Part shown: in pieces, positions 6,359 to 11,055 of the stretch | Layout of the letters: each line of letters opens with the position of its first letter | Numbering within the stretch: the first letter of the stretch is position 1 | IMG/VR virus record: IMGVR_UViG_3300038425_000175 | Location: 1 to 32,166 of that record | DNA: 32,166 nucleotides | Direction: 5' to 3' (one strand) | Origin: a virus | Notes under the pieces: model-generated | Databases searched by the model: none | Told to the model about the DNA's origin: nothing | What the model saw: the letters and a program-made list of their open reading frames with translations, nothing else | Program-made: the position numbers and the translations under genes

Positions 6359-8562
6359 TCCTTTCCTTCCTTCGGTTTCTCAGGCGGCGTCCGGCCCGCC
6401 CGGTGGGCCTCGACGGTGGCCATCATGGAGTCGCGCTGAATCTCTCCCAGCGTCTCGATGTTCTTCCGCTTCTGTGTCGCCTCGAAATCCTGCTGCTTGT
6501 GCTGCAACTTCTGCGCGTCGGAAGCGGTCTTGGACCTCAGCTTTAGCTGGTCCGCCGCCTGCTTGGAAGTGAGCTTCAGCTTCACCTCCGCCTGTTTGGC
6601 TTGCAAGTTGGCCAGCGCCTCGGGGTCGTGCCCGTTGCCTTGGGCCTTGGCGGCCTGATCCTGTCGTTGATGAAAACCTTTAACCTCATTCATCGACTTG
6701 GCCAGTCGCTTCTCCAATGCCGTCGTGACTTCTTTTTGAGCAGGATCACCAGCCAAGATATTGAGATAGTATTTGGCGTAAAGCTCGCAACCATCTAGAC
6801 CATACGCTTGCGCCGAGGTTCCAACGCCTCCGCCTTGCGTTACGCCCGCGATTATACCCTCAATGGTATCGACCATTGTAGTGACAACTTCAATCGGATT
6901 TGGCCCTGACCGCGGTGTTATGGCCACGCCGGACATGAATGAGGCAGCCACCAATTGTGTGTCATGTTTTGTATTGCTGACCTGTGCCGCCCCGTCAATC
7001 GGCGCAATGGTTTCGGTAAGCTTCGCGTCGTGCGTGAGGGCGAAGACGTACTTGTTGGCGACCACGGCCTGCCCCTTTGGATTGAAAATCATGCGGGCGT
7101 CGTACAGCGCCTTGGCCTGCGCCTGCTCAAGTTGCATGTTGCCCTGGCCCAGCACCCGCTCGGGCTCGACCACCCAGCGGGCGGCGTCGATCCACTTCTC
7201 GATTCCTGGCGGTCCCTGCTCAATGCAATCGGCGCGGAACTTCTTGGCCGTGAAATCGCACGTTTCCTTTAGCGTCAACCGCCGGCAAATCTCCTGGTAG
7301 GCGTAGCGTTCCTGGATGTAAGCCAGGTTCAGCATGGAGCCGGTCATCTTCGCCGTCTGGCTCAGCAAGGCCTGGACTTCAAACGCCGTTCGTTCCTTCT
7401 TGGTGCCCTGGTCAATGTCCTGCGTGTAGCCCGACGTGCTCTCGCCGAGGTACTGCCGGTAGTTGGCCATCAGCATCTCCACGCCTTCAGTGTTGGTCTC
7501 GGGCCGGTCGTTGCGGTTCACGAAGGTCAAACCGTCGGGAACGATGCCCTGGTTCAGCCCGATGTAGATTTGGTCCAGCCGCGAGCGGTCCACCGGGTCC
7601 GCGCAGCGAAAGAGGTTGATGAGGTCTTCATGGACCTTCTGCGCGAACTGGCATTGCAGCCGGTTCATCATGCTGCACACGTCGTAGAGCAGGTAGCCCA
7701 GGCCGCGCACGGCGTACCAGGTGAACGGCGGCTGGTTGTTGCCGTCGCCGAACTGGACGTGCATCAGTTGGTCGAGGTTGTCGGCGAAGGCTTCGTCCTT
7801 CTGATACAGCCATTGCATCGGCTGGTCGGTGTCGGCCAATCGCCCAGGGTTGCAGTCGTCATCCTGCACGATGACTCGATCCCAGCAAGTCTCCTCCTCC
7901 TGGCCTTGGAAATAGAAATCCCACATCTTGATGATGGGGGTGGCGTCGGAATCGTAGTAAATTTGATTTTGCTTGTAGATATTGGCCATCTGCTCCGGAT
8001 GGTCGCGCCAGTTCCAGTTGTTCTCGTTCTGGTTAAGGTCTTTGAAGTCCTCCAGAATCCTCTCGACCGCGCCGCGGTTCCAGCCGGGATCCATGTTCTT
8101 TCCCTTGCCGATGGTCTTGCGGAAAAGCTGGCCCGGCGTCAGGCGGCGCCTTACCGCGAAGTGCGTCAGGTTCTCCAGCGTCACCAGTGTATCGGTCGGC
8201 ACCAGCAGGTCTTCCATCGGCACGAAATATGGCAGCGGCGTGTATTCATCCGGCCACATCTGGGGGCCGATGCCGTGCAGGCAGATGCTCCCGAACTTCT
8301 CCCGCATCGTGTGCAGGAACGGCCGCGAGTCCTTGAGCAGCTTGTTGACCAGCGTGGTGAACGTGCCGCCAATCTGTTGCGCCTTGGACGGCGGGGCGTT
8401 GGGGACGGCGATCGTGAAGTAATTGCCGGTGGAGAGGAAGGCGGTTTCGTATTGCTGGCGGGCAGCGAGGAGGGCGGTCGAGCCAGCCTTGAAGTTGATA
8501 TTGACCTGAATCTTGTTCTCCTCCTCCTCCTGCTTAGACCAGGGCCGGTCTCCGTTCATCAT
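6355..8562 (-). CDS. Portal protein
   Basis: 735 residues from the first ATG (8562). Portal proteins form the dodecameric ring at the capsid vertex through which DNA passes. The sequence has the long mixed alpha/beta body typical of podovirus-type portals: an N-terminal region with NGDRPWSKQEEEENKIQVNI, a wing/clip region with KMWDFYF and WDRVIV, and a helical crown. The last 130 residues are a Lys/Gln/Ala-rich coiled coil (LANLQAKQAEVKLKLTSKQ, KLRSKTASDAQKLQHKQQD) resembling the barrel-type extension of some portals. It lies in the minus packaging operon with terL and overlaps the next gene by ATGA. The true N-terminus is probably longer: coding-like sequence continues to 8685 but has no normal start codon (see separate entry). 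Assignment rests on overall pattern and context. Confidence 0.7.
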   Translation of the reverse strand: MMNGDRPWSKQEEEENKIQVNINFKAGSTALLAARQQYETAFLSTGNYFTIAVPNAPPSKAQQIGGTFTTLVNKLLKDSRPFLHTMREKFGSICLHGIGPQMWPDEYTPLPYFVPMEDLLVPTDTLVTLENLTHFAVRRRLTPGQLFRKTIGKGKNMDPGWNRGAVERILEDFKDLNQNENNWNWRDHPEQMANIYKQNQIYYDSDATPIIKMWDFYFQGQEEETCWDRVIVQDDDCNPGRLADTDQPMQWLYQKDEAFADNLDQLMHVQFGDGNNQPPFTWYAVRGLGYLLYDVCSMMNRLQCQFAQKVHEDLINLFRCADPVDRSRLDQIYIGLNQGIVPDGLTFVNRNDRPETNTEGVEMLMANYRQYLGESTSGYTQDIDQGTKKERTAFEVQALLSQTAKMTGSMLNLAYIQERYAYQEICRRLTLKETCDFTAKKFRADCIEQGPPGIEKWIDAARWVVEPERVLGQGNMQLEQAQAKALYDARMIFNPKGQAVVANKYVFALTHDAKLTETIAPIDGAAQVSNTKHDTQLVAASFMSGVAITPRSGPNPIEVVTTMVDTIEGIIAGVTQGGGVGTSAQAYGLDGCELYAKYYLNILAGDPAQKEVTTALEKRLAKSMNEVKGFHQRQDQAAKAQGNGHDPEALANLQAKQAEVKLKLTSKQAADQLKLRSKTASDAQKLQHKQQDFEATQKRKNIETLGEIQRDSMMATVEAHRAGRTPPEKPKEGKE

Positions 8563-8685
8563 GCCAACGTAAACGGATCGCGGTACCGCTCGAAGAGCAT
8601 CTGCGTCTCTCAGGTTCTGGATTATTTCGGCGACTTTTTCCGGCTTTGTGAAATTGATAACTGCCTTCCCTGCGGGGATGGCGCG
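8563..8685 (-). other. Start-less N-terminal extension of the portal reading frame
   Basis: In the portal frame, 41 codons upstream of the first ATG read AGKAVINFTKPEKVAEIIQ, NLRDADALRAVPRSVYVG and then the portal start. This is in the style of portal N-termini (INFT..E.V...I..LR.AD..R) and looks genuinely coding. The segment contains no ATG, GTG or TTG, and the frame closes at TAA 8688-8686. Beyond that stop the same frame has GTG followed by 18 codons (MLKVKLTKQPASHLISDNI). Either a non-standard start such as ATC is used, the stop is a mutation or assembly error, or the original start was separated by the hairpin element at 8690-8821. Confidence 0.5.
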
Positions 8686-8689
8686 TTAA

Positions 8690-8821
8690 ATGTTGTCTGA
8701 GATCAAATGCGATGCGGGTTGTTTCGTCAGCTTTACCTTCAACACATTACCCCGGTCTCTGATCGAACGCTCTCACGTCCTGACTTGGACTGGATTCATC
8801 GCATTTGATTTCAAACAACAT
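8690..8821. repeat. 132-bp element with 25-bp terminal inverted repeats
   Basis: Left arm 8690-8714 and right arm 8797-8821 are inverted copies over 25 bp with two differences (8697/8814 and 8701/8810), enclosing an 82-nt loop. The right arm starts five bases from the stop of the glycosyltransferase-like gene and the left arm ends beside the TAA that closes the portal frame. Every other junction in this operon is an overlap or a gap of three bases, so this element is the only non-coding insertion in it. A 25-codon frame (MMLFEIKCDESS) starts within the right arm but is probably incidental. It may be a small mobile (MITE-like) element or a regulatory hairpin. Confidence 0.6.
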
Positions 8822-8825
8822 CATA

Positions 8826-9677
8826 TTACGCGGCTACGGGTTCAGAATGCTCTTTCCTCGGTCTGCCGGGGCCGCGCTTCATCGGAGCTTCGGTGGCGGG
8901 CGTTGGCTCGGTGGCCGGTGGCAAAGATTGGCGCTTCTTGCGGAGCAAGTCAATAAGAGAACTTCCCTTGACCCGGTGGAATAAGACGGCATCCGGACGC
9001 AGGAGGTCGAGCGTCACCGTGTTCACTGGGTCGGTGGCCTCTTTGACCTCTTTGAACACGGGCGGCAAACCTGGCTCGCCCCAGACGTGCTGGATCAGCG
9101 GGGTGGGGTAAGCGCGGGGCACGACGTAGGGAGCATTGGCGATGTCCCAAGGGGCTTCCGTGGTCGTGAACTGCGCCATGTCGCGCGTGGCGTCATTGGG
9201 GTACACGGCGCAGCCAGCCATGTGCAGCGGCGGCAGCGGCGGCTGGTTCGACGCGATCATGGCGCCCATGAACCGCTTCGGGCAGGCGTTGTAGGCCACG
9301 GCCAGTTCATCAAGCCAGGAGGGCCGCAGGGGGATGCAGTCCGGCTCCAGCCAGAGGAACGGCAGCTTGAAGCACTCGTGGACGTGCTGGCTGGCGATGC
9401 GGAACATGGCGTTGCTCGCCTTGGGCCAGCCCGTCACATCGAGCGGCACGTTGACGACGGCGGTTTCGGCGAAGTGGAAGATACCCTTGGCGAGGTTGCC
9501 GAGTTCGACTTTGATTTCGTGGGGCACCAGCGAGTCGGCGGCCATCAGGCAGCAATGCGGGGCGAGCTTGGGGCTCAGGACGCCGATCCAATGCAGGAGT
9601 TGGCGGGCCTGGTCAACGTCCTTGGAGCAATAGGGTACGACGCAAAGCAATGGTTGGATTTGGGGTTGTGGGTTCAT
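8826..9677 (-). CDS. Glycosyltransferase-like protein with C-terminal AT-hook
   Basis: A 283-residue protein. LLCVVPYCSKDVDQARQLL opens a GT-A-like Rossmann half, PFLWLEPDCIPLRPSWLDEL at 106-125 carries an acidic E-P-D that sits where DxD motifs fall, and HMAGCAVYP at 152-160 follows as an acceptor-side strand. The tail 246-283 is low-complexity (Pro, Thr, Glu) and ends in KRGPGRPRKE at 267-276, a match to the AT-hook minor-groove DNA-binding motif with its GRP core. It starts with ATGA overlap on the upstream 55-residue gene and is followed by the inverted-repeat element and portal. DNA tethering of a glycosyltransferase would fit DNA-base glycosylation, but that is inference; the tail may also bind another polyanion. 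Confidence 0.62.
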   Translation of the reverse strand: MNPQPQIQPLLCVVPYCSKDVDQARQLLHWIGVLSPKLAPHCCLMAADSLVPHEIKVELGNLAKGIFHFAETAVVNVPLDVTGWPKASNAMFRIASQHVHECFKLPFLWLEPDCIPLRPSWLDELAVAYNACPKRFMGAMIASNQPPLPPLHMAGCAVYPNDATRDMAQFTTTEAPWDIANAPYVVPRAYPTPLIQHVWGEPGLPPVFKEVKEATDPVNTVTLDLLRPDAVLFHRVKGSSLIDLLRKKRQSLPPATEPTPATEAPMKRGPGRPRKEHSEPVAA

Positions 9678-9841
9678 GGCCTTTGGTTCGCATGGATTCT
9701 CAGCGAACGGGGGTGGGTGTATTTTTCGTTGAAGTTGGGCCGCGCTGCATTCCTGTTTGCGCGATCAACTCGCTCTTGAATCAAGGTGCGGTTGATGCCC
9801 GTCAGTGCGACTTCTTTGCTTTTTACGATTAGTGTTTTCAT
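9674..9841 (-). CDS. Tiny basic protein
   Basis: A 55-residue frame starting MKTLIVKSKEVALTGINRT and ending in SLRIHANQRP. It exactly fills the gap between two genes: its ATG (9841-9839) overlaps the upstream stop as ATGA, and its TGA (9676-9674) overlaps the ATG of the glycosyltransferase-like gene as ATGA. Two independent overlaps of this kind are unlikely by chance and match the rest of this operon. The protein is basic (many Arg, Asn and Lys) with no cysteine motif or membrane segment. Family not recognised. Confidence 0.6.
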   Translation of the reverse strand: MKTLIVKSKEVALTGINRTLIQERVDRANRNAARPNFNEKYTHPRSLRIHANQRP

Positions 9842-10035
9842 GGTGTTTTTGGTTTGGTGTCAATCCATCGGTAATCTTGATCCCGCCCATACAAAATCAG
9901 ATTCCTTTGGCCGAGCATAAATCTCCCAATGACGGCCTCACCGTTAAACTCTTTCGTCAGAATCGCATTCCACTTCTTGGCCTTCGCGCCTTTGACGCCT
10001 TTAACTTTTACGTGGATCAGGGATTTATGTTTCAT
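9838..10035 (-). CDS. Small basic protein
   Basis: 65 residues, starting MKHKSLIHVKVKGVKGAKAK and rich in Lys, Val and Gly. The centre (KWNAILTKEFNGEAVIGRF, LGQRNLILYGRD) looks like a small beta-rich fold. The start overlaps the end of the HTH protein by 11 bases and the stop overlaps the next tiny gene as ATGA. High basicity would suit nucleic-acid or virion-surface contact, but there is no recognisable domain. Hypothetical phage protein. Confidence 0.55.
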   Translation of the reverse strand: MKHKSLIHVKVKGVKGAKAKKWNAILTKEFNGEAVIGRFMLGQRNLILYGRDQDYRWIDTKPKTP

Positions 10036-10723
10036 CGGACGACGATTGGGTTTTCTTCCACTTTTTACTTCGCTCCCATTCGAGTTTGGACAAAATCTGA
10101 CTTATTCGAGTGACGCTAACACCGATCCTTTTGGCAATCTTTGGTTCTGTGATTCCTGATGCTTTCATTCCCGCAATAACCAATGAGCGCGCCAAACACC
10201 AGTTGCAAACTATTTCATCTTCACTCCACAGGCTGCCAAGGGCTTGATTTGCGTCAAAAGCCTCTTGAATAGCTTTGCCAGTCCAATTAAACGCTGTCGC
10301 ATTATTTCGACACGGAATCAATCTGGCCAGGAGCGGGATTTTTTCATCGGTCTCTAGTTTTATCCAGCAGTGGGGTGGTAGATTCTCAAACTCCTCCTTG
10401 GGCGTGTGGGCGAGGATAGTCTTGAGCGGAATGTGAATTTTCGTAGAAAGAGGGCACCGGCACACCTCGCAAGTTCCTAATTGATCCTCGCCTTCCACGC
10501 GGAGTTGGAGATGCTCCTTTGCTTCAATCCAGCGGCGCACCGTGTCGGCGACTTCCCGGCGCATGATCCAACCGCCGCGCCAGTTGAATTCACAGGGACG
10601 GCCTGAATTTTTTCCTGTGCAAATGTTGGCTCTATCCTGCGCTTGAGGATCTGGCTGGCAACCTTCCCCGAGCCAGTCTTTAATGGTCGAAGCGAATTTG
10701 GAAGCATCTTGGAGCATTTTCAC
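10025..10723 (-). CDS. Cysteine-rich protein with C-terminal helix-turn-helix
   Basis: I choose GTG 10723, which overlaps the upstream stop as GTGA and gives 232 residues beginning MKMLQDASKFASTIKDWL; an ATG two codons later is also possible. Cysteines occur at 22, 35 and 44, then as C85-E-V-C88-x-C90, C119 and C173-N-W-C176, suggesting one or two zinc sites. The region RANICTGKNSGRPCEFNW with ADTVRRWIEAKEHLQL and a later PPHCW is a pattern I associate with uncharacterised phage proteins encoded near terminases. Residues 188-214 (SGITEPKIAKRIGVSVTRIS) form a helix-turn-helix, followed by a basic end. It could be a regulator of the late operon or a packaging-associated DNA binder such as a small terminase substitute; no TerS gene is otherwise visible. 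Confidence 0.6.
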   Translation of the reverse strand: MKMLQDASKFASTIKDWLGEGCQPDPQAQDRANICTGKNSGRPCEFNWRGGWIMRREVADTVRRWIEAKEHLQLRVEGEDQLGTCEVCRCPLSTKIHIPLKTILAHTPKEEFENLPPHCWIKLETDEKIPLLARLIPCRNNATAFNWTGKAIQEAFDANQALGSLWSEDEIVCNWCLARSLVIAGMKASGITEPKIAKRIGVSVTRISQILSKLEWERSKKWKKTQSSSDET

Positions 10724-11052
10724 TGGACCTTGGATCCGCCGCATCCTCCACAGCCACCGCCCGGCTGGACCGCATAGAATGTGTCCGCCGTCGGCTGCGT
10801 CACGGGACCGCTGCCATTTGCGCACCATCGAGGATCATTTCCCAGCCGCGTGCAGGTGAAACTCTGAACATCCGCATCCACCTGAGCCATCGTAGCGCCG
10901 GGCAGATTGTTTCCCACGCGCAACGAGAGAACGTCCTTGCAGAAGTCGATATAGGTGCCGTGCGACACCATCTTTTTGAACAGCACGCCGTCCTTCATTT
11001 GGTCGTAAATCCAGCCACCGGGAGGTATGGTATTATTCGTGAGCAGCGGCAT
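10720..11052 (-). CDS. Small protein with Gly/Cys tail, downstream of terminase
   Basis: A 110-residue protein beginning MPLLTNNTIPPGGWIYDQM, starting three bases after the terL stop and ending with GTGA overlap on the HTH gene. The middle (YIDFCKDVLSLRVGNNLPGATMAQVDADV) is helical and reminiscent of short phage proteins of the form PPGGW.Y...F..F...V...R..NNL. The final 13 residues are nearly all Gly and Cys (PGGGCGGCGGSKVQ), which could bind metal or be structural. Function unknown; the tight position next to terL suggests a packaging or head-completion role by context only. Confidence 0.6.
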   Translation of the reverse strand: MPLLTNNTIPPGGWIYDQMKDGVLFKKMVSHGTYIDFCKDVLSLRVGNNLPGATMAQVDADVQSFTCTRLGNDPRWCANGSGPVTQPTADTFYAVQPGGGCGGCGGSKVQ

Positions 11053-11055
11053 GTC

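Noticed and set aside
7570-8700. 376-codon plus-strand frame antisense to portal
   Set aside because: His/Val/Leu-rich shadow of the portal gene, with no motif and no plausible ribosome-binding site.
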